64,000 nt of DNA from Allium sativum (Eukaryota > Streptophyta > Magnoliopsida > Asparagales > Amaryllidaceae): the NCBI GenBank assembly GCA_030737875.1, contig CM060910.1, positions 632,821,303 to 632,885,302 on the forward strand, written 5' to 3'. The position numbers were made by a program, and so were the translations under genes. This document shows, piece by piece, positions 35,036-48,523 of this stretch (the first letter of the stretch is position 1; the number at the start of each line of letters is the position of its first letter). The notes beneath the pieces are model-generated. The model searched no databases. It was not told where the DNA came from and saw only the letters and a list, made by a program, of their open reading frames with translations.

Positions 35036-38000
35036 TGAAGCGACCAGAACTTCCCCGTAAAGGAAAGCCCAGATTGAGTTGAGAATACGACAAATCAAAA
35101 CACAAACAGAAGAACATTTCATTGCTTATTACAACAATTCCATCAGAACACAAGAATATAACAGGGTATGGATAAATAATAAACATTTAATATACATCAG
35201 AGATTTAAATTACATTTAAATACATAGCAGCGGAAAAACTAATACAAACACAACTGAAAGAAATATACGGATACAGAGCTTTCCGAATATCATTCCAGCT
35301 ATAAACCAGGATCCTGTGAATATAAATCTGCAAAACCAAAACTACTAGCTGCCTGTGTGGAAAATAGGGGCACCCAAAGTTTAGGTTAAAACAATAAACT
35401 CCAGGTCAGTCATGTAACTGGTGTGGGAACTAAAACAGTTATTTAAAGCTTTTCTTTAAAGTTAGGTAAATCAAGGGATCACGCCGTATAACACGGAACA
35501 GGTTTAACCCCAAGAATACCAGTGCATAAAACAAACAGCGCAATGCTAAATGAAGAACAATGAAGCTATTATAAGACTCAGGTCCCATCACACAATGCAA
35601 CGCAAGCCGAGGGATAGAGTTTTACCTTATAATAGCCAAGCATGCTTAGTACGTGATATTTCATCTTTTATTATAACTATAAGTGAAGAAATCAGCTTCA
35701 AATATAAATGTATCAATCATAGACGGCATAGTGCCCCATCCCACTATGTCTCCATACTAGGCTATACAAATAAAACCGAAATGTCACGTATTGGAAGTTG
35801 GATTTCCGTCTGTGAACCAAGGCAAGGGATCGTCCTTACCGCTTCGAGACGCTCTAGCCCTTGTCTCAGGCAAGCGCGCAAACAAGCCTTGGATCGTCAG
35901 GGCCGGTCCACTCGATGTGGATTAAAATGTCTGAACACTGCGTTTCCCCACCCTATGGGGTGTCAATCTAGTCTACATAAAGACCATATCATCCATCGGC
36001 TTCGCAGAGACCGATATAACCGAGGCGCCTCACTATCCATCATCTACATAAGTAAAACATCTGGGCGTGCAAAACCCAGACACCACTCCTAGCTAGAAGG
36101 AAACACATCTCCTCCCTGATGTCCTCTCCCGTTTCTGGTTCACACAGGGGTGCGAGCCTCGCGAATTAACGCTACACAGAGCTATGCTATATTAAAGTCG
36201 TGCTTTGATCATCAACCACAAGACTCTGCTTTTCAACAGAAGCCTTGATCATTTGCATCTCAGCATGCCACACAGGCAATTCAAGCTATGTAACTGATGT
36301 CTATCAATCACACAGAATGAAATCCGATGTCAGACACACATCCATTTACAAGTTCGTTCTGGGACTGAACGAAAACGGAGGCACCTTATTTCTCGTCTCG
36401 TATGCCCGATACAGGAGAGAGGCCCTTGCATATCCGGTCGATCTCCAAGTACGTCTGGACGATCACCATTTATTACCTTGTCTTGGGTGTACAGCCCAAT
36501 CAGGACATCAGTTATCATCCAAACGATGTGAAGACCTCTGGTCTTCAACCACCATCTTCATCCTCGACACATTGTCGAATCAGTTATTCAAAATGAGATA
36601 AACCCGGTCTTTCTGAATAACTCGTGTATATAATAAACAAGTGCTATAAAAACACCACATACGCCTTATTCCAATCCAGAATATTCCTTTATTCAAATAT
36701 TCTTATACTTTGGGAAAGCTTCCCGTTAATTTTATCAATGATAAATTCTTTAAATTTATTCCTTAATCTTCCTTTGGATATCAATTCAAACTAAATTATG
36801 GTTTATCCAAACTAGTCGGGATTAGAGAACTTTACCGAAGTAATCATTTGTTTAATTTCCCAATCCCAACCTATTCATCCCATGAAGTAAAACTGGTAGT
36901 ACTTCATATCTAACACCACAATGTTATCGGTAAATTCAATTACCATTTCATATTCAAATCTAATTAAAGATTTAACTATCGCTTGGAGCTAAACTAGTGA
37001 TACTCTATTCTCGATCATTTCTTGAATTTGATAATTTTAGTTATCAAATTCACCTTTCAATCTATTTAAAGATTCATTAAAATTCTAATTTAGTTTTAAT
37101 TTCCTAAAATTATTACTTAATGATTTTCTTCCAAGTTAAGAAATTAATCTTATCTCTAACTGGGTTAAAGAACTAATGTCATTTAAAACACAGCTCACGA
37201 TAAACCCAAAATCACATTCCATTAAGAATGGAATCTTCATGGAATACATATCAATATACATAATCGATATGAACTTCCATATCCAACCAATAATATAAAT
37301 GGAACAACGGCAAAGCCTTTTAAATTCCATATATATTAACAGTCTTCCTCTACAGAAGCTCACTTCGATTATTACCAAATTGAATTCCATTCAATTCCAA
37401 TTTAATATGTTAAATTGGAGAACTTTACTTTGGAAAATCTCCTTTAAATCTTAACAAAAGATTTATAAATTCCAAATCACATTTCACTGTAAATCGGGTT
37501 AAAGAACGAATGTCGTTAAAACACAGTTGACGATAAACCCAATTCACATTCCATTTTATTCCAATTAAATGTTAATTAACTGAAAACTACAATAATCTTA
37601 ATTAAAAGATTTATTCTTTTCACACTGGGTTTAAGAACGGTGTCATTTAAAACACAGTTCACGACAAACCCCAAATCCAATTTGATATTAAATACCAGAC
37701 TCTGAATAGAAAATATATCGGCTTATATTCAATATCAAATTCTGAAACCAACAAATATCGTATTGGAATAACGATATATACATATATATCTTCCAAGTTC
37801 CTCCACAATGCCCGTATAATCAAGGAATCCAATATCGAAATATTCTGAAGATAATTTCGATTCAAATCCATTCCAATTCATATATTGGAAATTCTTGTTA
37901 TTTTTAAAACCTTTTCAAATCCAATTTATTTTATTTAAAAGTTATTGGATTATAATTCCAGTTCATAACTAGTTTATTTTGATAAAAAATTATTTTTATC

Positions 38001-38791
38001 TTTTCAAATATGGATTTTTTCATCCCAATTCTTTCCAAATCATTTCTTATGATTTTACACTAATTATTTATATTTTTAATAATTTTATCAAGACCCGTAC
38101 AGTCGATTTCCATAAACGATCGTCGAACTGCACTTACAGCGGCCTTTTTCCAAATCTAATTTGGACATAATCCCAAATCCAACCGTTAGATTTCAAATCT
38201 CTAGTATTCGTTGTAAAGCTCTTTTCGATACGAACCCAAGGTTCCGGTTTTAGGAGAATCCGACGGTCGGATCTCCTGTAACGTCAATTCGAAGTCAATG
38301 GTCGAAATTCGCGAACTACCGCGGCGCGGCGCGTTCTTTTCAGGCCATTAGTATATATAATATATATTATATATATATATTGTCGATTTCCATTCAAAAC
38401 ATATTTTATAAATCGTTTTAAATTCTTTTTAAAAACGGTTTCAACTTCATATTCAATTTTAAATCAAAATTGAATATTCCATATCATTAACATATAAATG
38501 ATAATATTTTCAAACTTCAGATTTTGAAATCACTTCATTTTCGATATTCATTGTAAAAATGAATAATTTCGATATAAATATCGTTCGCATCGATATGGTG
38601 CATATCTAATCAACACGACTATATATGTTTAAATATATTCGTGTCCATCCCAAATCGGACAACAAAATCATATTTTGATTCTTTTCTGAATATTATTTTA
38701 AAATATTCGTTATTTTAAAATATTCATTATTTTAAAATATTCATTCTTTCTGAACTGTAATCAGACACAGTCAATTACCATATAATGTTGA

Positions 38792-41289
38792 TGTGAAGGC
38801 CCGCCCCGCACCAGCCGACATTTCAATGAAAGTGCGCTGTGCCAATGTCCAACTAGCACGGGACGGTCGCCAAAGAAAGGAAAGGTAAGGAACTTGAACT
38901 AGCAAGGAACCTGTAGAATATCTCACAGCGCATGGGATAAAAATATAATAATAACATACTTTGACATAAAACAGGTGAGACAGTGCATTAGATGAAAATT
39001 AAACATCATAGCAGCGGAAAATCCAATTACAGCTTATGTTCCACATCATCATTATTACAACTTTAAAACTGTCTCTAAAGCAAAAGAAAGGAAATGTACA
39101 CTACTAATGCCCAAAGTAGTGACCAGCAGCGACACAGGGAGAATATCTATATATATCATACGTGGGAGCCTCATGCTCGTCTCCGGTACAGCTACCCGTG
39201 CATACCACCTAACCTATCTCTAGTCTGCCCGTTTTAAGAGCACCCAGAGTAATAAGAGGAGACATAAAACTCTGGGTCAGACAAAAGTCTGGTATGAGCG
39301 ATAAGCATCAAAACAGAAAAATAAAAGGTATATCGAACCATACTTGAACCTGCAACCAAAGAGTTAGCACAACATACCACTCAATACTCTAAGGTACCAC
39401 TAACATATGGTGCAAAGAATACGGGGGTGGGGGTGTGCATGTCATAGTGAAAGCAAACAATCAAACATAGCAACCATCCTCACATCTCTCACTCAGTGCG
39501 TAAAGCATACGACATTCACCACTTTGATCACCCTATTCCTTGCTATGATCACTCGGCCCCATGGAGTCATGATGACACCACTGCACTGATCCATAGCCAC
39601 TAGTCTTTGCTATGTACACTCTGCCCCATGAAGTCATAACAACTCCACTGCACTGGCTCATATCCATGCTACGATCACTCTGCCCCATGGGGTAATAACT
39701 ACCCCACTACACTGATACGTAGCCTAACATCCGTCTTGGTGGTGAATCAAAGCTATGGACGTCGATAACCCCCTTGCACACGTCCTGCAGCAAAGCCCAA
39801 CTCATGAAGTTGACTCGTTGGTTCCTAACTGGATCCTGAGTACAAACTTCCCACTTGGACTACCTTTGCATCTCGAGTTTTGGTCTTCTCCGGATCGGTT
39901 CGGTCTTTCGCGTCGCTTCGGATCGTGATCATCCATCAGTTCATTCTCCATCTGGTTTTATCGTGACGCTCCTGGTGTGGTGCTTCGGTTCGGAGAAGCG
40001 GTTCGGGTCGTGGTCCCCTCCAGACATCGGATCGGTCCGTCTCTTAGGCGCCTTTGGTTCAGTCAAGCCCCACGGTTCGGGTGGGGTGCTCTCTTCGGAT
40101 CGTGCCACCATGCTAAGGTCGGATCGGATAAAGCAGTTCGTGAGTGGCATCGGTTCGGATCGGAGCTCCTTCTCTCAAGCGGGTCGGATCTTGGAGCTTC
40201 CAGGGCGAGCGGGTCGTGATGCAACAGATTGGGGCGGTTCGGTTCGTGCTTCCCCCTCTGATCCGATCCGGTTCGGGTAATTTCCTACACTTCTTTCTGG
40301 CGACTGTTTTACGCCATTCGATGGCGTTTTCGACCAATCTATCTTTTCTAATCAATCACAAAAATGCCATATAGTCATAACAACATATAGAATCGACCAC
40401 TAACATCAAAACGACAATTTGATAGGTTAAAACGGATCAAACATAGCCAAAATCCCATATTTTCCCTTAAGCATGTTTAAGCAAAACTAATGATTGAATT
40501 AGTAAAACTTAACCAAACTAACCAAATTTTCTAACAGAGGCCTAACACAATACTTCGAAATTTATAAATAGTTTTCCAGATTTTTAACATGTATAATTTC
40601 ACTAATTATCCTTAATTAACCATAATTAGTGAGGAACTATGCAAATCACTGACCTTTGCCACAAATAAAATATCAAATCTGAAATGATTCTCTGTTTGGG
40701 CATGAATACCAAGACAATACAGCAGCTCTATCACCAATCCTATACTAATCCCCTTCAATTTGATGTAATTTAGCCAAATCTTCAATTAGAAAGTGGTTTA
40801 GAGGTGTTTTAGATGTTGGAGGCCATTACTTGGGTTCCAAGAATGAAATGGTGGCTGAAAATGTGTCTAAAGAAATGTTTTCTAACCCTAATCAGCCTCT
40901 ATATACCCTTAATCCCGAAATTCTCCAATGGGCCTAGCTATTAACTACCCAATTAAGCCCGGTTAAGTAGTTTTTCACTTTCTAAACATTGTTTCTGCCA
41001 TATCTCCCAAACAGTAAGTCTGTTTGGCTAATGTGACCACTCTACGGAAAGGTAAACCATTATCCGGACTTAATGGAAGTGGTTTCAGGTCAAAACTCAT
41101 TTCTATTCAAAAGTTATGGCCGAAACAAGATCAGCTAGGGGAAAAACGGACATTTAAAAATCGGCAAAACCATGAACATGGGAAATGACCCCAATAGTCG
41201 TCTCTCAAAGTTACATGACCATACGACTTCGTATGTGAAAGAAATAAATATTCTACGATCCTTCGATACGTAGAATGTGGGTCATTACA
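38792..41289 (-). repeat. 3' LTR (left copy) of the chromovirus
   Basis: TGTGAAGGCCCGCC to GGTCATTACA. On the minus strand the TATA-like GTATATAGAG lies at about 40898-40907, so the CpG-rich block at 39880-40280 is downstream of the start of transcription. Confidence 0.9.
39880..40285. repeat. CpG-rich degenerate CGGTTCGGATCGG array in the LTR
   Basis: Irregular repeats of CGGATCGG, CGGTTCGG and GGTCGGATCGGAT make a GC- and CpG-rich island in AT-rich surroundings. The partner LTR has the same block at about 47110-47505. Several ORFs of 60-140 codons on both strands here are composition artefacts. Confidence 0.8.
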
Positions 41290-41459
41290 TTCTCCCCACC
41301 TTAAGAAATTTCGTCCCCGAAATTCCTTAACCCAAAACATACAAAGGATCCTGCATGCCTACCAGCCACATACAACAATCAAACATGCAAAACAAACAAA
41401 ACAAACCTATCCTAGCATGCGGAAAGACTAAATCGAAACTGACATCTTACCAGGCAAAG

Positions 41460-41640
41460 AGTTCTTGATACATCTTCCTAATGTTCTCCTCTGTCTCCCA
41501 AGTACACTCATTCTCATTCTCGCCCCACTGAACTTTGACTAGATTCACCGCTTTCCTTCGAAGTTGCTTCGTATCGTTCTCAACAATACGCATAGGTCTG
41601 CGGTTCCCAACCACCGGGGTTCAACCTCGATATCATCCAA
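41460..41640 (-). pseudogene. Chromodomain of the chromovirus, out of frame with integrase
   Basis: In a frame different from the integrase ORF, the minus strand encodes a typical plant retroelement chromodomain, with NLVKVQWGENENECTWETEE as its core and an aromatic YQELF end near 41460. A frameshift at about 41615 separates it from the integrase. Chromodomains direct integration toward particular chromatin marks. Confidence 0.8.
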
Positions 41641-43089
41641 CTGATCCGGTGAAATAGTCACATTGGGGTCGTGCACGAATTTCCTTAACTGGGAAACATG
41701 AAATACGTTATGAACTCCTGCCATCTTCTCTAGTAATTCAACTTTATATGCCAAATTCCCAATTTGCTCAAGAACTGGGAATGGACCAACAAATCTTGGT
41801 GTCAACTTGCCTCTCCTACCAAATCGTATCACGCTCTTCAATGGAGAAATCTTGACAAACACCAAGTCGCCAATGGAGAACTTTAATTCTCTTCTCCTCT
41901 TATCAGCATAACTCTTCTGCCTATCTTGGGCAGCCTTCATTCGCTGTTGGATAACCTTAATCTTAGTTGAAGTTTCTCTCATCACATCTGGTCCAAGCAC
42001 AAACTTCTCACCAGTTTCTAACCAACATGACAGTGAGTTGCACGGTCTTCCGTACAAAGCTTCAAATAGAGTCATACTGATATTGGATTGATAACTATTA
42101 TTATATGCAAACTCTACTAGATGAAAATGGTCATCCCATGATCCACCAAAGTCTAATATGCAAGCTCTCAATAGATCTTCTAATACTCGATTCGCCCTCT
42201 CTGTCTGTCCGTCGGTTTGAGGATGATACGCGGTACTGAGATGTAATTCTGATCCTAACGCCTCTTGTAAGCTCTTCCAAAATCCACTAGTGAACAACGG
42301 ATCTCGGTCACTCACAATGCCTTTGGGTATTCCATGAAATCTCACTACCCACTTTACATACAGTTTAGCTAACTTAGCTGTCGTTCTGTTTGACTTGACG
42401 GGTATAAATCTTGCACTTTTGGTCAATCGGTCCACAATCACCCAAATGCTATCATGGCCCGATCTGGTCCTTGGTAACCCATCAACGAAATCCATTGATA
42501 CTTGTTCCCATTTACATTCCGGAATTTCTAATGGTTGCAATAACCAACTAGGCTTCTTTTGCTCAGCTTTAACTAGCTGGCAATTCATGCATTTGGATAT
42601 AAACTTCCCAATGTCTCTTTTCATCCCTTCAGAGTAGTAGGTCTGCTTCATGTCTCGATACATCTTGTTACCACCGGGATGTAAAGTCAGTTTTGAGTGA
42701 TGACATTCTCTAAGCACTTCATCTCTCAATCCATTGACATTGGGCACAACAAGTCTTCCACTCTTTCTAAGCCATCCATCTCGATCGAGCCCATACTTGT
42801 TCATCTCCTCATCGATACCCATCTCTAACTTGGAGATGATTCCCAATAGGTTAGGATCGTCCCTCTGACTGGAACCAATCCGCTCAATCAAAGTGGGTCT
42901 GATCATCAAACTTGCTAATATTTCTAGATCCAATTCGCACTTTGGTCTGAAATCATACCCAGCGATGTACTCCAGTTGCTTCCATTCTAGAAACATAGCC
43001 CCTAAACTGGCATGTATTCTACTCAATGCATCAGCTACCGCATTGCCCTTTCCTGGTGTGTATGCGATATCGAAATCGTAGGAAGCCAA
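41545..43089 (-). pseudogene. Integrase (and RNase H end) of the chromovirus
   Basis: 514 codons open with the RNase H tail (FDIAYTPGKGNAVADALSR). Then come the zinc-binding HHSKLTLHPGG...CMNCQ set and the DDE core: MDFVDGLP (Asp), SDRDPLFTS (Asp) and DGQTERANR (Glu). The FEALYGRP block and the C-terminal GPFPVLEQIGNLAYKVEL region follow. All catalytic residues are present. The ORF is cut at its start by a stop near 43109 (an in-frame TAG) and loses the chromodomain frame at its end. Confidence 0.92.
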
Positions 43090-43349
43090 GAATTCTAAAC
43101 ATCTTTGCTATTGGAGATTTAGATCCTTCTGAGAGAAGAGATACTTTAATGATTTATGATCAGTAAACAACTCGAATCTTTCTCCCAAGAGATAATGTCT
43201 CCACATCTTCAACGCGAACACGATCGCTGCCAATTCTAAATCATGGGTAGGGTATCTTCTCTCGTGCGGTTTCAACTACCGACTTGCATAAGCTACAACC
43301 CTACCTCCTTGCATCGGTACAACACCTAGTCCGGTACCACATGCATCCG

Positions 43350-44194
43350 TTATACTGTCATCTCTTCATTCCTCTTAGGAATGACTAACACTGGTGCACA
43401 TATCAACTTTTCCTTTAGACTCTTAAATGCATCCTCGCACTTTACGTCCCAGACGAAGGCTTGATTCTTCTTGGTTAACTGAGTCAACAGTGCTGCTATC
43501 TTGGAGAAGTCTTGGATAAACTTACGATAATATCCAGCTAATCCCAAGAAACTTCTTATGTCCGTTGCATTCTTGGGCGTAGACCAATCTTGTACCATAG
43601 CCACCTTCGCAGGATCCACGGCAATACCATTCTCTGAAACGACATGGCCCAAGAATCTCACTTCCCTCCTCCAGAAGTGACACTTAGAAAGCTTTGCTTT
43701 CAATTGGTATTTTCTTAACACCTCCATCACTATCCTCAAGTGTTCCTTGTGTTCTTCCTCTGTCCTCGAATAAACAAGGATATCGTCCATGAACACAAGA
43801 ACAAACTTATTCAACTGATCTCTGAATACCCTATTCATAAGATGCACAAAATATGCTGGTGCATTGGTCAACCAAATGGCATGACCAGCCACTCATAAAA
43901 TCCGGACAGTGTCTGAAAGGCCGTTTTAGCTATACTCTCAGCTTCCACTCTAAGCTGATGAAAATCTGTCGTAAGATCCAACTGGAAGAACACTCTCGCT
44001 CCATTTAACTAATCAAACAAATCATCTATCCGCGGTAGAGGATACTTATTCTTCCTCGTCACTTTATTCAATTCGCAGTAGTCCACACACAATCGAAGGG
44101 AACCATCTACCTTGGTAGCAAACACAACTGGTGCTCCCCACTCAGAAACACTTCTTCTGATAAATCCCTTCTTCAAAAGATCACTTACTTGCAC
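43350..44194 (-). pseudogene. Reverse transcriptase of the chromovirus, broken
   Basis: 44194-44009 encodes [30 protein letters not shown] and [10 protein letters not shown], then a stop. After a damaged stretch, 43892-43350 continues with an [14 protein letters not shown] block, the catalytic [27 protein letters not shown] and the [10 protein letters not shown] thumb/connection region. The F-M-D-D active site is intact. RNase H between 43349 and 43090 is not in an open frame, though [12 protein letters not shown] coding can be read around 43140. Confidence 0.88.
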
Positions 44195-44286
44195 CCGAGC
44201 TCTCGCTGCTCCCTTGGCGCCATACGACGAAGTGGCATCACTATAGGTCTGGCGTCTTTCACTAAGTCAATACGGAACTCAATCTC

Positions 44287-44808
44287 TCAGTGTGGTGGAA
44301 GTCCGGTCACTTCCTCAAAGACGTCCGGATACTGGCCAGCCACGGGCACATCTGACAACTCATCATGCGGGATGTCGAGGGAATTTAGAAAACAAGCCAT
44401 TACCCCATCATTAGGTAGACCACTAAACACTACCCTCGGCCCATCATCCACTCTAACCGTCACCAAAAAGCCCTCACAGTCTACCACCACCCCATATCTT
44501 TGGAGCCAATCGACTCCCAAAATAATGCCAAACCCAGTAAAGCCCAAAACAAAGCAATCACAAACAAACATGCATCCATGACTCGATAAGACCACATTAT
44601 GACAAATCATACTAAGGCTAGTCGAACCACCAATCGGGTTCGTTACTGTCAATGGCCTATCGACTATCTCGGGTTCCAATCTCAACCTATCTACCAGGTC
44701 ACTAGATATGAAGGAACTGGAAGCTCCGGTATCAAACAATACTCGAATAGGAACATCATAAACAGAAAGCATACCTTGAATAACAACATTCTTTCCTTTA
44801 TCCGCCAT
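44287..44808 (-). pseudogene. Aspartic protease of the chromovirus
   Basis: In a frame offset from gag: VLFDTGASSSFIS active site followed by the FGIILGVDWLQRYG block, then a stop at 44287 within the protease-RT linker (DVFEEVTGLPPH). Catalytic Asp-Thr-Gly is present. Confidence 0.88.
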
Positions 44809-45818
44809 AGTTGGGGCATTCGACGAAGAAGGAACGGATTGATAGCATATGCTTTCACAATCTGTTTTTCTTTAGGAGGTTGCGGACACTTGTCATTGTG
44901 ATGTCCCACTTGGCCATTGTTGAAGCACTTCCTACCCGCTGGCTTGGCCTGACATTCTTTGGCATAGTGGCCCTTCTTACCACAGCTGAAGCACTCAACA
45001 TATTTCTTATTCTTTTTATTCTGGCCATCCTTGGTCTGATTCTGCTTTCTCTTATTCTGAGAACCATTCTTGCCTCCACCGCTTACTTGCGGCTTTGTCT
45101 CTTCCGCAGTTGCAACCTCAGTCTTTGACTTGGGGTATAGACTCTCCGATCTCAAAGCTTTCCCCACAATCGATTCAAATGTCTCATCGATGTGGTTAAT
45201 AAGCCTTTCCCCCAAGTACTGATCCAAGCCTGTTATAAACTTCTCATTCTTCCTCTCGGGAGTGTCAATGAGGGATAATCCATACTTCGATAAAGTATCG
45301 AATTCTGCAATGTACTCCGAGACTGCCCTACCATTATGCTTGAGCTCCAGGAATTTCCTAAACAACTCTGACTTCTGGGCAGCTGGGATAAATTTTTCAC
45401 CGAATTTGACCTTAAACTGATCCCATGTAACTTGGTCCTCTGGAGTAGCTGCCTTAATAGCATTCCACCAATTCATCGCCCGTCCTTGCAGCTGAAGGGA
45501 CGCTAACTTTCTCTTCATTGCATCCTCGATACCTAAGTCTTCGAAGAAATGCTCACAGCTATCCAACCAATCCTGAAATTCTGTAGTTGATTCCGTTCCA
45601 TGGAACGGCTTTCCACCAAGACTAGTGTAATCCTTGCAAAGCTTGGCGAAATCGGCTCTAGGCGCCTGCACCGCTGCACCACCACCATTTGCAACATTAG
45701 GAACTACTCCTTGCACATTTCTGAGCATCTCCCTCATGAAGTCAGTAAACATAGCCCTCATGTCAGGAGCATTCCCATTGTTGGCTACTCTACCAGCACC
45801 CCTCGTATATCGGCTCAT
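44691..45818 (-). pseudogene. gag of the chromovirus
   Basis: Starts at the ATG at 45818, about 190 bp after the primer site. The retrotransposon gag domain covers about residues 85-215 (FQDWLDSCEHFF, MNWWNAI, FRKFLELKHNG). A basic linker and two knuckles follow near residues 275-315: CFSCGKKGHYAKEC is intact, the second (CFNNGQVGHHNDKC) has lost its second cysteine. The last ~35 residues are out of frame relative to the protease, so an indel lies near 44830. Confidence 0.9.
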
Positions 45819-46001
45819 TGTTCAATCTGTAAAGAGAAACGATTAACCATCCTCTTTGTGGTGTCAGTGCAATGCGACTTCATCCTTAGCTATACTAATA
45901 GTATATATATAGCTTTTGAAAACCTAAATAATCACAAATACGTGCTCTCATATATGTATCTCTCCCTGGTGTCTTCCCCTAGGTTAACTACGCATCCTAG
46001 A

Positions 46002-46013
46002 GCTCTGATACCA
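46002..46013 (-). other. Primer-binding site (initiator tRNA-Met) of the chromovirus
   Basis: TGGTATCAGAGC on the minus strand, two bases from the LTR edge at 46016. Confidence 0.9.
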
Positions 46014-46015
46014 AA

Positions 46016-48523
46016 TGTGATGGCCCGCCCCGCACCAGCCGACATTTCAATGAAAGTGCGTTGTGCCAATGTCCAACTAGCACGGGACGTTCGCTAAAGA
46101 AAGGAAAGGTAAGGAATTTGAACTAGCAAGGAACCTATAAAATATCTCACAGCGCATGGGATAAAAATATAATAATAACATACTTTGACATAAAACAAGT
46201 GAGACAGTGCATAAGATGAAAATTAAACATCATAGCAGCGGAAAATCCAATTACAGCTTATGTTCCACATCATCATTATTACAACTTTAAAACTGTCTCA
46301 AAAGCAAAAGAAAGGAAAGGTACACTACTAATGCCCAAAGTAGTGACCAGCAGCGACATAGGGAGAATATCTATATATATCATACGTGGGAGCCTCCTGC
46401 TTGTCTCCGGTACAGCTACCCGTGCATACCACCTAACCTATCTCTAGTCTGCTCGTCTTAAGAGCACCCAGAGTAATAATAAGAGACATAAAATGCTTGG
46501 TCAGACAAAAGTCTGGTATGAGCGATAAGCATCAAAACAGAACAATAACATGTATACTGAACCATACCTGAACCTGGACCTGCAACCAAAGAGTTAGCAC
46601 AACATACCGCTTAATACTCTAAGGTGCCACTAACATATGGTGTAAAGAATACGGGGGTGGGTGTGTGCATGTCATAGTGAAAGCAAACAATCAAACATAG
46701 CAACCATCCTCACATCTCTCACTCGGTGCATAAAGCATACGACATCCACCACTTTGATCACCCTATTCCTTGCTATGACCACTCTTCCCCATGGAGTCAT
46801 GATGACACCACTGCACTGATCCATAGCCACTAGTCTTTGCTATGTCCACTCTGCCCCCATGAAGTCATAACAACTCCACTGCACTGGCCCATAACCATGC
46901 TACGATCACTCTGCCCCGTGGGGTAATAACTACCCCACTACACTGATACGTAGCCTAACATCCGTCTTGGTGGTGAATCAAAAATACAGACGTTGATAAC
47001 CCCTTTGCATACGTCCCGCAGCAAAGCCCAACTCATGAAGTTGACTCGTTGGTTCCCAACTGGATCCTGAGTACAAACTTCCCACTTGGACTACCTTTGC
47101 ATCTCGGGTTTTGTTCTTCTCCGGATCGGTTCGGTCTTTCGCGTCGCTTCGGATCGTGATCATCCATCAGTTCATTCTCCATCTGGTTCGATCGTGACGC
47201 TCCAGGTGTGGTGCTTCGGTTCGGAGAAGCGGTTCGGGTCGTGGTCCCCTCCAGACATCGGATCGGTCCATCTCTGAGGCGCCTTTGGTTCAGTCAAGCC
47301 CCACGGTTCGGGTCGGGTGCTCTCTTCGGATCATGCCACCACGCTAAGGTCGGATCGGATGAAGCAGTTCGTGAGTGGCATCGGTTCGGATCGGAGCTCC
47401 TTCTCTCAAGCGGGTCGGATCGTGGAGCTTCCAGGGCGGGCGGGTCACAGATTGGGGCGGTTCGGTTCGTGCTTTCCCCCTCTGATCCGATCCGGTTTGG
47501 GTAATTTCCTGCACTTCTTTCCAGCGACTGTTTTACGCCATTCAACGGCGTTTTCGACCAATCTATCTTTTCTAATCAATCACAAAACATACCATATAGT
47601 CATAGCAACATATAGAATCGACCACTAACATCAAAACGACAATTTGATAGGTTAAAACGGATCAAACATAGCCAAAATCCCATATTTTCCCTTAAGCATG
47701 TTTAAGCAAAACTAATGATTGGATTAGTAAAACTTAACCAAACTAACCAAATTTTCTAACAGAGGCCTAACACAATACAAAATTAATAAATATTTTTCCA
47801 GGTTTTTAACATGTATAATTTCACTAATTATCACTAATTACCCTTAATTAACCATAATTAGTGAGGAACTATGCAAATCACTCACTTTTGCCACAATTAA
47901 AATATCAAATCTGAAATCATTCTCTGTTTGGGCGCGAATACCAAGGCAATACAGCAGCTCTATCCCCAATCCTATGCTAATCCCCTTCAATTTGATGTAA
48001 TCTAGCCAAATCTTCAATTAGAAAATGGTTTAGAGGTGTTTTAGATGTTGGAGGCCATTACTAGGGTTCCAAGAATGAAAGTGGCGGCTGAAGATGTGTC
48101 TAAAGAAATGTTTTCTAACCCTAATCAGCCCCTATATACCCTTAATCCCGAAATTCTCCAGTGGGCCTAGCTATTAACTACCCAATTAAGCCCGGTTAAG
48201 CAGTTTTTCACTTTCTAAACATTGTTTCAGCCATATCTCCCAAATGATAAGTCCATTTTGCTAATGTGACCACTCTACGGAAAGGTAAACCATCATCCAG
48301 ACCTAATGGAAGTGGTTTGAGGTCAAAACTCCTTTCTAATCAAAAGTTATGGCCGAAACAAGATCAGCTAGGGGTAAAACGATCATTTAAAAATCAGAAA
48401 AAATCATGAACATGGGAAATGACCCCAATAGTCGTCTCCCAAAGTTACATGACCATACAGTTTCGTATGTGAAAGAAATAAATATTCTACGATCCTTCGA
48501 TACGTAGAATGCAGGTCGTTACA
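46016..48523 (-). repeat. 5' LTR (right copy) of the chromovirus
   Basis: TGTGATGGCCCGCC to GGTCGTTACA, 2508 bp. Minus-strand TATA-like GGTATATAGG at about 48132-48140. Carries the same CpG-rich block (47110-47505). Confidence 0.9.

Larger units (their letters stand above)
38792..48523 (-). mobile_element. Nearly complete Ty3/gypsy chromovirus, minus strand (9.73 kb)
   Basis: Left LTR 38792-41289 and right LTR 46016-48523 (2498 and 2508 bp) flank a 4.73-kb interior with all gypsy domains in order gag, protease, RT, RNase H, integrase, chromodomain on the minus strand. Target duplication GTTGA (38787-38791) / GTTCA (48524-48528), one mismatch; the empty site is in the other LARD LTR. LTRs differ at roughly 3-5% in the two stretches I compared. 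TGTGAWGGCCCGCC and TYATTACA/TCGTTACA ends, initiator tRNA-Met primer site, and polypurine region next to 41290. Frameshifts and stops in pol make it non-autonomous now. Confidence 0.93.

Noticed and set aside
35550..36092. 180-codon plus-strand ORF in the LARD-like LTR
   Set aside because: It is antisense to the element, lacks recognisable motifs, and is broken in the sister LTR; judged a chance frame.
39855..40280. 141-codon ORF and several overlapping frames in the chromovirus LTR
   Set aside because: Caused by the GC-rich degenerate repeat that keeps all frames open; no motif.
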